DNA of 64,000 bases from Rubrivivax gelatinosus IL144 (GTDB taxonomy: Bacteria; Pseudomonadota; Gammaproteobacteria; Burkholderiales; Burkholderiaceae_C): NCBI RefSeq assembly GCF_000284255.1, contig NC_017075.1, positions 930,001 through 994,000 of the forward strand, read 5' to 3'. Under the pieces are notes generated by a model. That model worked only from the letters and a program-made list of their open reading frames with translations, ran no database searches and was not told the origin of the DNA. Shown piece by piece: positions 41,046-51,531 of the stretch (its first letter is position 1; each line of letters starts with the position of its first letter). The position numbers and the translations under genes are program-made.

Positions 41046-41780
41046 ATGATCCAGATCCAGAACGTGAGCAAGTGGTACGGCTCCTTCCAGGTGCTGACCG
41101 ACTGCACCACGTCGATCAGCAAGGGCGAGGTCGTCGTCGTCTGCGGCCCGTCGGGCTCGGGCAAGAGCACGCTGATCAAGACCGTCAACGCGCTCGAACC
41201 CTTCCAGAAGGGCGACATCGTCGTCGACGGCATCAGCCTCAGCGACCCGAAGACCAACCTGCCCAAGCTGCGCGCGCGCGTCGGCATGGTGTTCCAGCAC
41301 TTCGAGCTGTTCCCGCACCTGTCGGTGACCGAGAACCTGACGCTGGCGCAGGTCAAGGTGCTCGGCCGCTCGGTCGACGAGGCCAAGACGCGCGGGCTGA
41401 AGATGCTCGAGCGCGTCGGCCTGACGGTGCACAAGGACAAGTACCCCGGCCAGCTCTCCGGCGGCCAGCAGCAGCGTGTGGCGATCGCGCGCGCGCTGTC
41501 GATGGACCCGATCGTCATGCTCTTCGACGAGCCGACCTCGGCGCTCGACCCCGAAATGGTCGGCGAGGTGCTCGACGTGATGGTGCAGCTCGCCAACGAG
41601 GGCATGACGATGATGTGCGTGACCCACGAGATGGGCTTCGCGAAGAAGGTCAGCCACCGCGTGATCTTCATGGACCACGGCAAGATCGTGGAGGACTGCA
41701 CGAAGGCCGACTTCTTCGGCAACCCGGACGCGCGTTCGGCACGCGCCAAGGACTTCCTCTCGAAGATCCTGTCGCACTGA
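41046..41780 (+). CDS. gltL: Glutamate/aspartate ABC transporter ATP-binding protein GltL
   Basis: A 244-residue ATPase. Walker A is [18 protein letters not shown]; the signature is [16 protein letters not shown]; Walker B is [20 protein letters not shown]; and the H-loop is [15 protein letters not shown]. These are the features of the polar amino acid uptake ATPases (GlnQ/GltL). ATG 41046 is 11 bp after gltK. It powers the GltJK channel at the cytoplasmic face and ends the operon. A gap of 135 bp separates it from the first diguanylate cyclase. Confidence 0.95.
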   Translation: MIQIQNVSKWYGSFQVLTDCTTSISKGEVVVVCGPSGSGKSTLIKTVNALEPFQKGDIVVDGISLSDPKTNLPKLRARVGMVFQHFELFPHLSVTENLTLAQVKVLGRSVDEAKTRGLKMLERVGLTVHKDKYPGQLSGGQQQRVAIARALSMDPIVMLFDEPTSALDPEMVGEVLDVMVQLANEGMTMMCVTHEMGFAKKVSHRVIFMDHGKIVEDCTKADFFGNPDARSARAKDFLSKILSH

Positions 41781-41915
41781 GCCGGGACGTGCAGGGCCGG
41801 AAGGCCGTGCACGCCAGGCTCAGGCCCGAGCGCGGTTTCACGCGCGAGGGCTGAGTCGTGCACGCCGGCCGGCGTGCCCCCTGACCCTCCCCGCCGGGTG
41901 CGCGGGGCTCCGTCG

Positions 41916-43088
41916 ATGACGCTGCACCCGCCGACCATCCTCGTCATGCTGCTGCTGGGCTACGCCATGCTGGGCTTGCAGCTGGCGATTGTGCGCCGGC
42001 GCCTGCTCGAGGAAGAAGCGCTCAGGCGCTGGAGCTGGGGCAACAGCCTGCTGATGCTCGGGCACCTGATGCTGCTGGCGCGCGTCGTCGTGCCGCTGCC
42101 GGTGTCGGTGATCGCCGGCAACGGCCTGATCCTGCTGGGCGAGTGCGCCTACGTCACGGCGCTGCAGCACTTCATCGAGGACCGGCCGATGCCGCGCTGG
42201 GTGCGCCGGCTGTGCCTGGCCTGCGTGCTGGCGATGGTGCCGATGGCGCTGTTCGACACGCCGACGCGGGTCTTCATCGCCTCGTTGCTGACGCCGCTGC
42301 CGGCGCTGTGGGGCGTGTGGCTGGTCTGGCGGGCGCGCCACCGCATCGAACGCTCCTTGTGGCCGGTCGGCGCCGGCATGGCGCTGATCGCGGCGGCGCT
42401 GCTGGCGCGGGGCGCGCACGCGGCGCTGCACCCGCACTATTACGCCGACCCGACGCTGCCGCACGGCTTGCAGGCGGCGCTGCTGGTCACGAGCTTCGTC
42501 GCGCTGCTGGGCGCCGGCTTCGGCTTCGTGCTCGCCTGCACCGAACGCGCCACGCGTTCGCTCGAACGCCTGGCCTCGCACGACCACCTGACCGGCGCGC
42601 TGAACCGCCAGCCCGCCGAGCTGATGCTGGACAACGCGCTGCAGCGCGCCCGCCGCGAGCGCACGACGGTGGCTTACGTGCTGCTCGACCTGGACCGCTT
42701 CAAGTCGGTCAACGACCGCCACGGCCACGTCTTCGGCGACGAGGTGCTGCGCCGCTTCGCGCACACCGTCGCCGCGCGGCTGCGCGCCTCGGACGTCTTC
42801 TCGCGCTGCGGCGGCGAGGAGTTCGCGCTGGTGCTGCCCGACAGCGACGCCGCCGGCGCGCTGGGCGTGCTCGACGAGCTGCGCCGGGCCTGCGCGGCGA
42901 TGGGCCTGATGACCGACGACGGCCGGCCGTTCACGATCACCTTCTCGGCCGGCGTGGCGCTCAGCCCGGCCGGCAGCGTCGGCGCCGGCACGCTGTACCG
43001 CGAGGCCGACCGGGCGCTCTACGAGGCCAAGCATGGCGGCCGCGACCGCGCGGTGCTGGCCCAGCCGGCGGCCGCGGCCAGCGCCTGA
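41916..43088 (+). CDS. Membrane diguanylate cyclase (GGDEF), first of a tandem pair
   Basis: A 390-residue protein with about six TM segments in residues 8-205 and a C-terminal GGDEF domain. The active site is RCGGEEF, and the RASD motif five residues ahead is the inhibitory I-site that binds c-di-GMP. The domain also has [11 protein letters not shown] and LDLDRFKSVNDRHGH. It should therefore make c-di-GMP from two GTP and be feedback inhibited. I chose ATG 41916. The following gene encodes a paralogue of exactly the same length that aligns without gaps. The membrane domain has no recognised sensor name. Confidence 0.92.
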   Translation: MTLHPPTILVMLLLGYAMLGLQLAIVRRRLLEEEALRRWSWGNSLLMLGHLMLLARVVVPLPVSVIAGNGLILLGECAYVTALQHFIEDRPMPRWVRRLCLACVLAMVPMALFDTPTRVFIASLLTPLPALWGVWLVWRARHRIERSLWPVGAGMALIAAALLARGAHAALHPHYYADPTLPHGLQAALLVTSFVALLGAGFGFVLACTERATRSLERLASHDHLTGALNRQPAELMLDNALQRARRERTTVAYVLLDLDRFKSVNDRHGHVFGDEVLRRFAHTVAARLRASDVFSRCGGEEFALVLPDSDAAGALGVLDELRRACAAMGLMTDDGRPFTITFSAGVALSPAGSVGAGTLYREADRALYEAKHGGRDRAVLAQPAAAASA

Positions 43089-43290
43089 ACGCGGGCGCCG
43101 TGGCCCCGACGCCGGTCGTCCCCGTGGCGAGCGTGCAGGAGTGCACGGCGTGTCGCGGCTTCTTTCACCGCGGCTTGCGCCCGGCGAAGGTGTTTCTGAT
43201 GTTTTTGGAGATGCTGTCGGCTTGAACCATCCCCTCGACGGCTGATGCCGTTCAGGGAGCCCTGGCCCGCGGGTGTGCGGGCACGCCGCG

Positions 43291-44463
43291 ATGACCCTGC
43301 ACGAGCCGACCCTCTTCGTCCTGCTGCTGATCGGCTACGCCATGCTCGGCCTGCAGCTCGTGACAGCCAGCCGGCGGCTGTTCGGCGGTGACGCGCTGCG
43401 CCGCTGGGGCTGGGGCAATGCCCTGATGCTGGCCGGCTACCTGTTCCTGCTGGCCGACCTGGTGACGCCGTGGTCCTTGTGGGTCGTCGCCAGCAACACC
43501 CTGATCGTGCTCGGCGAGTTCGTCTTCGTCGCCGCGCTGCAGCGTTTCGTCGACGAGCGCCCGGCGCCCCGGCTGCTGACGCTGGGCGGCGTCGTCTGCG
43601 CGCTGTCGCTGACGCCGCTGATGCTGCTGCCGACGCCGACGCGCATGGCCCTCATGTCCTTGATCGCCGCGGCTCCGCTGGCCTGGGCCGGATGGGTGGT
43701 CTGGCGCCGGCGCAGGCGCATCGAACGCTCCTTGTGGCCGGTCGGCGCCATCCTCGCGCTGGCGGCGGCGACGCTGCTCGTGCGCTGCGTGCACGCCGTG
43801 ATCGAGCCCGCGGCCTACGCCGACCTGACGCAGCACAACCCGGTGCAGACCCTGGTCGCGCTGGCGGCCTACGTCGCGCTGCTCGGCGCCGGCTTCGGCT
43901 TCGTGCTCGCCTGCACCGAACGCGCGACCCGTTCGTTCGAACGCCAGGCCTCGCACGACCACCTGACCGGCGCGCTGAACCGCCAGGCCGGCGGGCCGCT
44001 GCTCGAGCAGGCCCTGCTGCGCGCGCGCCGCGACCGCAGCAGCCTCGCCTTCGTGCTGATCGACCTGGACCGTTTCAAGCAGGTCAACGACGAACACGGC
44101 CACGTCTTCGGCGACGAGGTGCTGCGGCGCTTCGCGCAGATGGTGCGCCAGCGGCTGCGGGCCTCGGACCTGTTCGTGCGCCTGGGCGGCGAGGAGTTCG
44201 CGCTCGTGCTGCCCGGCAGCGACGCCGCCGGCGCGCTGGGCGTCGTCGATCAGCTGCGCGCCGACAGCCGCGCGCTGGACCTGCGCACCGAGGCCGGCCG
44301 GTGCTGCATGCTGAGCTTCTCGGCCGGCATCGCGCTCAGTGCCGCCGGCCGGCGCGGCGCCGAGGCGCTGTACCGCGCCGCCGACGACGCGCTGTACCGC
44401 GCCAAACGCGCCGGCCGCGACCAGGCGGTGCTCGCCGGGGGCGATGAGACAATTCCCGCATGA
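43291..44463 (+). CDS. Membrane diguanylate cyclase (GGDEF), second of a tandem pair
   Basis: A 390-residue paralogue of the preceding gene with the same six-TM N terminus ([20 protein letters not shown]) and GGDEF domain. The active site is RLGGEEF and the RASD I-site is kept. It also keeps [11 protein letters not shown] and [13 protein letters not shown], so it should be active. The shared membrane block [17 protein letters not shown] is nearly identical in both. Its stop overlaps the pyrC start by 4 nt. The 202-bp gap between the two cyclases contains no recognizable gene. Confidence 0.92.
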   Translation: MTLHEPTLFVLLLIGYAMLGLQLVTASRRLFGGDALRRWGWGNALMLAGYLFLLADLVTPWSLWVVASNTLIVLGEFVFVAALQRFVDERPAPRLLTLGGVVCALSLTPLMLLPTPTRMALMSLIAAAPLAWAGWVVWRRRRRIERSLWPVGAILALAAATLLVRCVHAVIEPAAYADLTQHNPVQTLVALAAYVALLGAGFGFVLACTERATRSFERQASHDHLTGALNRQAGGPLLEQALLRARRDRSSLAFVLIDLDRFKQVNDEHGHVFGDEVLRRFAQMVRQRLRASDLFVRLGGEEFALVLPGSDAAGALGVVDQLRADSRALDLRTEAGRCCMLSFSAGIALSAAGRRGAEALYRAADDALYRAKRAGRDQAVLAGGDETIPA

Positions 44464-45500
44464 GCCCTGCGCCGACCACGCTGACGATCACCCGCCCCGA
44501 CGACTGGCATCTGCACCTGCGCGACGGCGCGGCGTTGGCCGCGGTGTTGCCGTACACGGCCCGCGAGTTCGCGCGGGCGATCGTCATGCCCAATCTGCGC
44601 CCGCCGGTGACCACTGCGGCCCAGGCCACGGCCTACCGCGAACGCATCCTCGCGGCGCGGCCCGAAGGCTCGGACTTCGAGCCGCTGATGACGCTGTACC
44701 TGACCGACAACACGCCGCCCGACGAGATCACGAAGGCCCAGGCGGCCGGCGTCGTCGCGCTCAAGCTCTACCCGGCCGGGGCGACGACCAACAGCGACGC
44801 CGGCGTCACCGACATCCGCCGCACCTACCCGACGCTGGAGGCGATGCAGCGTGCCGGCCTGCCGCTGCTGGTGCACGGCGAGGTCACCGACCCCGAGGTC
44901 GACGTCTTCGACCGCGAGGCGGTCTTCATCGACCGCGTGATGCGCCCGCTGCGCGCCGACTTTCCCGAACTGAAGGTCGTCTTCGAGCACATCACGACGA
45001 AGGAGGCGGCCGAGTACGTGGCCGGCGCCGACGAGTTCACCGCCGCGACGATCACCGCCCACCACCTGCTGTACGACCGCAATGCGCTGTTCGTCGGCGG
45101 CCTGCGCCCGCACTACTACTGCCTGCCGGTGTTGAAGCGCGCCGTGCACCGCCACGCGCTGCTGGCCGCCGCCGCCTCGGGCAGCCGCAAGTTCTTCCTC
45201 GGCACCGACAGCGCGCCGCACGCCGCGGCGCTGAAGGAGCAGTCGGTCTGCGGCGCAGGCTGCTTCACCGCGCCGGCGGCGCTGGCGCTGTACGCCGAGG
45301 CCTTCGAGCTGGCCGGCGCGCTGGACAAGCTCGAAGCCTTCGCCGCCTTCAACGGCCCCGATTTCTACGGCCTGCCGCGCAACACCGGCACCGTGACGCT
45401 GCGCCGCGAGCCCTTCACGCTGCCCGAGGCCCTGCCTTTCGGCGACGCGACGATCAAGCCGCTGCGCGCCGGCGAAACCCTGCCCTGGAGCCTGCAATGA
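44460..45500 (+). CDS. pyrC: Dihydroorotase
   Basis: A 346-residue class II dihydroorotase that cyclizes carbamoyl-aspartate in pyrimidine synthesis. Metal and substrate motifs are [10 protein letters not shown] (His-x-His), [30 protein letters not shown] (carboxylated Lys), LLVHGEVTD, and [12 protein letters not shown] with the catalytic Asp. Length and order match E. coli PyrC. It overlaps the end of the second diguanylate cyclase and the start of the NYN gene, each by 4 nt, so expression of the three is translationally coupled. Confidence 0.95.
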   Translation: MSPAPTTLTITRPDDWHLHLRDGAALAAVLPYTAREFARAIVMPNLRPPVTTAAQATAYRERILAARPEGSDFEPLMTLYLTDNTPPDEITKAQAAGVVALKLYPAGATTNSDAGVTDIRRTYPTLEAMQRAGLPLLVHGEVTDPEVDVFDREAVFIDRVMRPLRADFPELKVVFEHITTKEAAEYVAGADEFTAATITAHHLLYDRNALFVGGLRPHYYCLPVLKRAVHRHALLAAAASGSRKFFLGTDSAPHAAALKEQSVCGAGCFTAPAALALYAEAFELAGALDKLEAFAAFNGPDFYGLPRNTGTVTLRREPFTLPEALPFGDATIKPLRAGETLPWSLQ

Positions 45501-46603
45501 GCGCTGGCGTGATGCTGCTGATCGACGCCGACAACGTCTCCGTCGACGTGATGGAACAGGCCGTCGAGCTGATGATCGAGCGCCACGGCGCGCTGCACGT
45601 GCGCCGCGCCTACTGCACCGCCGAGAGCGCGCTCAAGCACCAGACGACCTTCAAGCGCCTGGGCATCAAGCCGATGGTCAACCTGGCCGCCGGCAAGAAC
45701 TCCACCGACATCGCGATGGCCGTCGACGCGATCGACCTCGTGCTTGCGCTGCGGCCCGAAGTCGTCGCCATCGCCTCGTCGGACTCCGACTTCGCGCCGC
45801 TGGTGCAGCGCCTGCGCGAGAAGGGCTGCCGGGTCGTCGGCATCGGCCAGGACGGCAAGACCGGCGACGAGACGATCTCCGTCTACGACGAGTTCACCGT
45901 GCTCGCCCACCGCCGCGGCGGCGTCGCCAAGGCGCCGGCGCGTGGCCGCGGCACGCGCACCAGCACCCGGCGCGAACCGCCGACGCCGCCGCCGCGCCGG
46001 GCGCCGGCTCCGGTGGCGCCGGTCGTCGCTGCGGCGCCCGTCGTGGCGCCCCAGCCGGTCGCCGAACCGGAGCCGGTCGATGTGCCGGTGGTGGAGGCCG
46101 CGCCCGCGGTCGAGCCGCCCGCGCCCGAACGTGCCCCGCGTCGCCGCCGTGGCCGCCGTGATGCCGAGCTGCCGGCCGAGGTGCCCGTCGCCGCCGAGGC
46201 GCCGATGCCCGAACCCGAGCCCGAAGTGCCCACGCCCGCTGCGGTCCCCGAGCCGGCGCCCGAAGCGCCCGCCGCCGAAGCCCCGGCGCCGCGCCGTGCT
46301 CCGCGCCGTCGCAAGACCGCCGAGCCGGTAGCCGAGGCCGCCCCGGCCCCGGAGCCGGCACGCCCGGCGCCCGCGCCGGCCGCCGCCTACCCCGACGAGA
46401 TCCGCCAGATCCTGGCCGCACTGCCCGAACTGCTGCGCGGCGACGCGATCGAGCTGCGCCTGGCCGCCGAACGCCTGCGCGACGCCGATCTGCTCGGCCC
46501 GCGCGCCTCGTCGACGCGCTTCTTCGCGCCGCACGCCGACCGCTTCGAGCTGCTGCCGGCCGGCCAGCCGAACAAGGTCCGGCTGCGCCCGATCGAAGGC
46601 TGA
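45497..46603 (+). CDS. NYN-domain (LabA/DUF88-like) putative RNase with long Pro/Ala linker
   Basis: A 368-residue protein. Residues 1-135 are a NYN/PIN-like domain with the acidic catalytic set in [28 protein letters not shown] and [18 protein letters not shown]. Residues about 150-295 are a low-complexity linker dominated by Pro, Ala, Glu and Arg with basic RRR patches. The C-terminal about 65 residues ([37 protein letters not shown]) look like a small winged-helix, perhaps LOTUS/OST-HTH. This pairing in other proteins suggests RNA binding and cleavage. It overlaps pyrC by 4 nt. The target is unknown. Confidence 0.85.
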   Translation: MSAGVMLLIDADNVSVDVMEQAVELMIERHGALHVRRAYCTAESALKHQTTFKRLGIKPMVNLAAGKNSTDIAMAVDAIDLVLALRPEVVAIASSDSDFAPLVQRLREKGCRVVGIGQDGKTGDETISVYDEFTVLAHRRGGVAKAPARGRGTRTSTRREPPTPPPRRAPAPVAPVVAAAPVVAPQPVAEPEPVDVPVVEAAPAVEPPAPERAPRRRRGRRDAELPAEVPVAAEAPMPEPEPEVPTPAAVPEPAPEAPAAEAPAPRRAPRRRKTAEPVAEAAPAPEPARPAPAPAAAYPDEIRQILAALPELLRGDAIELRLAAERLRDADLLGPRASSTRFFAPHADRFELLPAGQPNKVRLRPIEG

Positions 46604-46640
46604 TCGGTCTGGCCATGCCCCCGGTCCGTCGAGGGCAAGG

Positions 46641-46668
46641 CTTGAACTGCGGGTGCGAGCCCTAACAT
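46641..46668 (+). promoter_or_regulatory. Candidate heat-shock (sigma-32-like) promoter of htpX
   Basis: CTTGAA (46641-46646) is followed after 13 bp by CCCTAACAT (46660-46668), similar to the sigma-32 consensus CTTGAAA-N11-16-CCCCATnT. The site is 48 bp before htpX, a heat-shock gene in other proteobacteria. Confidence 0.4.
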
Positions 46669-46716
46669 GCCGCCCTGTTTAGGCAACCCCCGCGCTGGCA
46701 GAAAGGCGCAACCCAA

Positions 46717-47592
46717 ATGAAACGAGTGCTGCTGTTCGTCCTGACCAACCTGGCGGTCATGCTGGTGCTGGGCATCACGGCCAGCCTGCTGGGCGTCAAC
46801 CGTTTTCTCACGGCCAACGGCCTGAACCTGGGCTCGCTGCTCGCGTTCGCGGCCATCTTCGGTTTCGGCGGCGCGATCATCTCGCTGCTGATCAGCAAGC
46901 CGATGGCCAAGATGAGCACCGGCGCCCAGGTCATCAACGGCTCGAACGACCCGACGCACCGCTGGATCGTCGGCACCGTCGAGCGCTTCGCGCAGAAGGC
47001 CGGCATCGGCATGCCCGAGGTCGCGCTCTACGAGGGCGAGCCCAACGCCTTCGCCACCGGCGCGTTCAAGAACTCGGCGCTGGTCGCGGTGTCCACCGGA
47101 CTGCTGCAGAACATGACGCGCGAGGAGGTCGAGGCCGTCATCGGCCACGAGGTCGCGCACGTCGCCAACGGCGACATGGTGACGATGACGCTGATCCAGG
47201 GCGTGATGAACACCTTCGTCGTGTTCCTGTCGCGCGTCATCGGCTACTTCGTCGACAAGGTGATCCTGAAGAACGACCGCGACGGCGTCGGCATCGGCTA
47301 CTACGTCACGACCATCGTGCTCGACATCGCGCTGGGCCTGGTGGCCGCGATCATCGTCGCCTGGTTCTCGCGCTACCGCGAGTTCCGCGCCGACGCCGGT
47401 GCCGCGCAGCTGATGGGCCGCAAGCAGCCGATGATCAACGCCCTGGCGCGCCTGGGCGGCGTCGAGCCGGGCCAGCTGCCGCAGCAGGTGCAGGCGATGG
47501 GCATCGCCGGCAAGCCCAGCGGCTTCATGGCGCTGTTCTCCAGCCACCCGCCGATCGAGGAGCGTATCCGCGCGCTGCAGCAGGCGCAGTGA
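46717..47592 (+). CDS. htpX: Membrane protease HtpX
   Basis: A 291-residue zinc metalloprotease with four TM segments (about residues 5-25, 35-55, 160-180, 190-215). The zinc motif HEVAH lies in [15 protein letters not shown], and the third ligand Glu lies in [17 protein letters not shown]. It degrades misfolded membrane proteins together with FtsH. The end [12 protein letters not shown] is the standard C-terminal motif. It stands alone after a candidate heat-shock promoter. Confidence 0.95.
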   Translation: MKRVLLFVLTNLAVMLVLGITASLLGVNRFLTANGLNLGSLLAFAAIFGFGGAIISLLISKPMAKMSTGAQVINGSNDPTHRWIVGTVERFAQKAGIGMPEVALYEGEPNAFATGAFKNSALVAVSTGLLQNMTREEVEAVIGHEVAHVANGDMVTMTLIQGVMNTFVVFLSRVIGYFVDKVILKNDRDGVGIGYYVTTIVLDIALGLVAAIIVAWFSRYREFRADAGAAQLMGRKQPMINALARLGGVEPGQLPQQVQAMGIAGKPSGFMALFSSHPPIEERIRALQQAQ

Positions 47593-47635
47593 CGCGCCTT
47601 GCCCGGCCGCGGCGCCGCGCCGCATACTGCCGGCC

Positions 47636-47812
47636 ATGAAGATGCGCTGGTGGTTGCTCGGCTGCGTCGCGGCGGCTGCTGCGGGCGTGCTCGCCGCCCA
47701 CTGGTGGGCGCCCCGGGTGGTGCTGGTGCCGGCCTCGGCCCAGCCCGACGACGCGGCGCCGTTGCCCGTGCCGCCGATCCAGGCGGCCACCGCGCCGGCC
47801 CCCGAGGTCTAG
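47636..47812 (+). CDS. Small membrane-anchored or exported peptide
   Basis: A 58-codon open frame from ATG 47636 to TAG 47812, just after htpX and before a strong terminator. It begins MKMRWWLLGCVAAAAAGVLA, a good signal or membrane anchor, followed by a Pro/Ala-rich tail ending PAPEV. Codon bias matches the surrounding genes. I do not recognise the family. It might be a real small protein cotranscribed with htpX or a chance frame, and conservation would decide. Confidence 0.45.
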   Translation: MKMRWWLLGCVAAAAAGVLAAHWWAPRVVLVPASAQPDDAAPLPVPPIQAATAPAPEV

Positions 47813-47816
47813 AAAC

Positions 47817-47847
47817 GACGAAGCCCCCCGCACGCGGGGGCTTCGTC
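47817..47847. terminator. Bidirectional intrinsic terminator
   Basis: A perfect 12-bp stem (47817-47828 with 47836-47847) around a 7-nt loop sits between the convergent htpX-side transcript and cysM. It is flanked by A-rich sequence on the left and T-containing sequence on the right, so it can stop transcription from both sides. Confidence 0.8.
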
Positions 47848-47867
47848 ATTCATGCGGGGCAGGGCGC

Positions 47868-48785
<918 letters not shown>

Positions 48786-48811
48786 TCTTGCTCTCCGGGG
48801 ATAATGTCGCG

Positions 48812-49147
48812 GTGAAGCGGACCAGACCGCCGCCGGTGCATCAGCGGAAACGCCGCACGGGAGGAAGGTCCGGACTGCACAAGGCAGCGTAGCAGCTAAC
48901 GGCTGTCCACCGCGAGGTGAGGATTAGAGCAACAGAGACGAGTCCGGGCGGATGCAAGTCCGCCTGGGGTGAAACGGGCAATCTCTACGCGCAGCAACAC
49001 CGAATAGGCCGGCGATGATGTCGCCTGCGGAGCCGGCGGGTAGGTGGCACCGAGCCGTGGAGCGATCCACGGCCAAGAGGAATGGCGGTCACGCCGCGCC
49101 CTGAAAGGGGTGCGGTGCACAGAATCCGGCCTATCGGTTCGCTTCAC
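48812..49147 (+). ncRNA. rnpB: RNase P RNA (class A)
   Basis: About 336 nt whose ends pair (GTGAAGCG with CGCTTCAC). It has the conserved GAGGAAGGTCCGGACT block and CAAGGCAGCGTAGCAGCTAA near the 5' side, AGAGACGAGTC and GGGTGAAACGGGC in the middle, and AGAATCCGGCCTATCGGTTC at the 3' side. These are universal features of bacterial class A RNase P RNA, which cleaves tRNA precursors. A T run follows at 49150-49154. A GATAAT near 48800-48805 may be its -10 element. Confidence 0.95.
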
Positions 49148-49248
49148 ACTTTTTCTGCGCCCGGCGCGTCGTCGCCGGGTGCCGGGCTTGCCCCTGGGCG
49201 GGCACGCTGACGACGCCGCCGATAGACTCGCCGGCTTTTCGCCCCCTG

Positions 49249-50454
49249 ATGAACCCCGACGCGCCCCTGCTCTGGCGCGGCCCGCGCTGGGCGCTGGCCG
49301 TGCTGCTCGCCTGCCTGGGCATGCTCGGGCCGTTCTCGATCGACACCTACCTGCCGGCCTTCGCCGGCATCGCGCGGGCGCTGGACGCGACGCCGCTGCA
49401 GATGCAGCAGACGCTGTCGAGCTACCTGCTCGGCTTCGCGGTGATGAACCTGTTCCACGGCGCGCTGGCCGACAGCTTCGGCCGCCGCCCGGTGGTGCTG
49501 GCCGGGCTGGGCCTGTTCACGCTGGCTTCGCTGGGCTGCGCGCTGTCGCCGTCGATCGGCTGGCTGGTGTTCTTCCGCGCCGTGCAGGGCATGTCCGCCG
49601 GCGCCGGCGTCGTCGTCTCGCGCGCCATCATCCGCGACATGTTCCCGCCGGCCGACGCGCAGCGCGTGATGTCGCAGGTGACGATCTACTTCGGCGTCGC
49701 GCCGGCCATCGCGCCGATGATCGGCGGCTTCCTCTTCGTGCATGCCGACTGGCACTCGATCTTCTGGCTGCTGGTGCTGATCGGCGCGGCGCTGTGGCTG
49801 GCCAACTGGCGCTGGCTGCCCGAGACGCTGCACGCCGACGCGCGCCAGTCCTTCCACCCGACGCCGCTGCTGCGCGGCTACTGGGACATGATGCGCAGCG
49901 CGCGTTTCATGGCGCTGGTCTTCGCCAGCGGCGTGCCGTTCAACGGCATGTTCCTCTACGTGCTGTCGGCGCCGGTCTTCGTCGGCGAGCACCTGGGGCT
50001 GCCGCCGCAGCAGTTCTTCTGGTTCTTCCTGTTCACCATCGGCGGCATCATGGGCGGCGCCTGGGCCTCCGGGCGCGCCGCCGGCAAGCTGAAGCCCCAC
50101 CGCCAGATCCGCTACGGCTTCACGATCATGGCCGTGGTCTCGTTGCTCAACGTCGGCCTGAACCTCGCTTTCAAGGCCCAGGCCTGGTGGGCGATGCCGC
50201 TGATCGGCATCTTCTCGTTCGGCTGGGCGCTGATGGTCCCGGTGGTCACGCTGATGGTGCTGGACCTGGTGCCCGAGCGGCGCGGCATGGCGTCGTCGGT
50301 GCAGGCCTTCGTCGGCAGCGCGGCCAACGCGGTGGTGGCCGGGGTCGTCGCGCCGCTGGTGATGCACTCGACGGCGACGCTGGCGCTGGCCTCGTTCGGC
50401 CTGATGAGCGTCGGCATCCTGGCCTGGGTCTGGGTGCGCCCGCGCCTGGCCTGA
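49249..50454 (+). CDS. MFS drug exporter, Bcr/CflA family
   Basis: A 401-residue major facilitator with 12 TM segments. The sequence MLGPFSIDTYLPAFAGIARA and the loop 2-3 motif HGALADSFGRRPVVLAGL are typical of the Bcr/CflA subfamily, as is FRAVQGMSAGAGVVVSRAII. These proteins expel bicyclomycin, chloramphenicol and related drugs, or amino acids, by proton antiport. ATG 49249 follows rnpB by about 100 bp. The specific substrate cannot be told from sequence. Confidence 0.92.
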   Translation: MNPDAPLLWRGPRWALAVLLACLGMLGPFSIDTYLPAFAGIARALDATPLQMQQTLSSYLLGFAVMNLFHGALADSFGRRPVVLAGLGLFTLASLGCALSPSIGWLVFFRAVQGMSAGAGVVVSRAIIRDMFPPADAQRVMSQVTIYFGVAPAIAPMIGGFLFVHADWHSIFWLLVLIGAALWLANWRWLPETLHADARQSFHPTPLLRGYWDMMRSARFMALVFASGVPFNGMFLYVLSAPVFVGEHLGLPPQQFFWFFLFTIGGIMGGAWASGRAAGKLKPHRQIRYGFTIMAVVSLLNVGLNLAFKAQAWWAMPLIGIFSFGWALMVPVVTLMVLDLVPERRGMASSVQAFVGSAANAVVAGVVAPLVMHSTATLALASFGLMSVGILAWVWVRPRLA

Positions 50455-50502
50455 CTCAAGCACCACCCCGCGGCGGCCGATATCCGGGGCGGAGACCCCG
50501 CG

Positions 50503-51531
50503 ATGAACCGTTCCCGATCTGCTGCCGGCCGCGACGCCGGCCTCCTGCCGCGCTGTGCCTGGGCGACGCTGCCGCTCGCGGCGGCGCTGCTGTTCGCGCC
50601 GCGTGTGCACGCCGCGGGCGAGCACGGTGCGCCGGCGGCCAAGGCGGCCGCGCCGGCTGCTGCTGCGGCGGCGTCCGAGCCGCAGGATCCGCTGGACCGC
50701 GTGCGCGAGCGCCTGGCCGAGAAGCTGGGTGCGATGAAGGCGCCCGACACGCCGGGCAACGTGATGCGCGTCACGGCGCGCCCCGCCGGCGAGGCGCCTG
50801 TCGCGCGCAAGCCCGCGGCGCGGCCGCGCCCGGAGACCAGGCCAGAGCCGCCGCACGACATCCACTGGGCCTACGCCGGCGAAGGCGGCCCGGCGCGCTG
50901 GGGCGCGATCAAGCCCGAGTTCGGGCTGTGCGCCACCGGCCAGCGCCAGAGCCCGATCGACATCCGCGGCGGCATCGCGGTCGACCTGGAGCCGGTGCAG
51001 TTCGACTACCGGCCGGTCGGCTTCGCGGTGCTGGACAACGGCCACACGGTGCAGGTCAACGTCGGCCCCGGCAACTTCATCGCCGTCGGCGGGCGCCGCT
51101 ACGAGCTGGTGCAGTTCCACTTCCATCGTCCGTCCGAGGAGCGCATCGACGGCCGCCAGACCGACATGGTCGCGCACCTCGTGCACAAGGACCCGGAAGG
51201 CCGGCTGGCCGTCGTCGCCGTGCTGCTGCAGCGCGGCGCCGAGCAGCCGGTGATCCAGTCGGTCTGGAACAACCTGCCGCTGGAGAAGAACGAGGAGGCG
51301 CGGGCGCCGGGCGCGCTGGAGATCGACCGCCTGCTGCCCGTCGACCGCGGCTACTACACCTACATGGGCTCGCTGACGACGCCGCCCTGCACCGAAGGCG
51401 TGCTGTGGATCGTGATGCGCCAGCCGGTCGCGCTGTCGCAGGAGCAGATCGACATCTTCGCGCGGCTGTACCCGATGAACGCGCGGCCGGTGCAGTCGGC
51501 CGCGGGGCGGCTGATCAAGCAGTCCCGCTGA
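50503..51531 (+). CDS. Periplasmic alpha-carbonic anhydrase
   Basis: A 342-residue exported enzyme that hydrates CO2. A signal peptide ends RVHA. An Ala/Pro-rich spacer of about 80 residues precedes the catalytic domain, which starts near PHDIHWAYAGEGGPARWGA. Zinc ligands are in VQFHFHRPSEE (two His) and MVAHLVHKD (third His). The proton-shuttle His is in LDNGHTVQV, and the substrate Thr is in GSLTTPPCTEGV. The residue two before the third His, usually Glu, is Val. It lies 48 bp after the MFS gene and overlaps the end of a convergent small membrane protein gene by 17 bp. Confidence 0.93.
   Translation: MNRSRSAAGRDAGLLPRCAWATLPLAAALLFAPRVHAAGEHGAPAAKAAAPAAAAAASEPQDPLDRVRERLAEKLGAMKAPDTPGNVMRVTARPAGEAPVARKPAARPRPETRPEPPHDIHWAYAGEGGPARWGAIKPEFGLCATGQRQSPIDIRGGIAVDLEPVQFDYRPVGFAVLDNGHTVQVNVGPGNFIAVGGRRYELVQFHFHRPSEERIDGRQTDMVAHLVHKDPEGRLAVVAVLLQRGAEQPVIQSVWNNLPLEKNEEARAPGALEIDRLLPVDRGYYTYMGSLTTPPCTEGVLWIVMRQPVALSQEQIDIFARLYPMNARPVQSAAGRLIKQSR

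Noticed and set aside
43132..43147. Small inverted repeat CGTGCA/TGCACG between the cyclase genes
   Set aside because: Only 6 bp with no supporting context; expected by chance in this base composition.
48896..49147. 83-codon open frame on the minus strand
   Set aside because: It lies entirely within the RNase P RNA gene.
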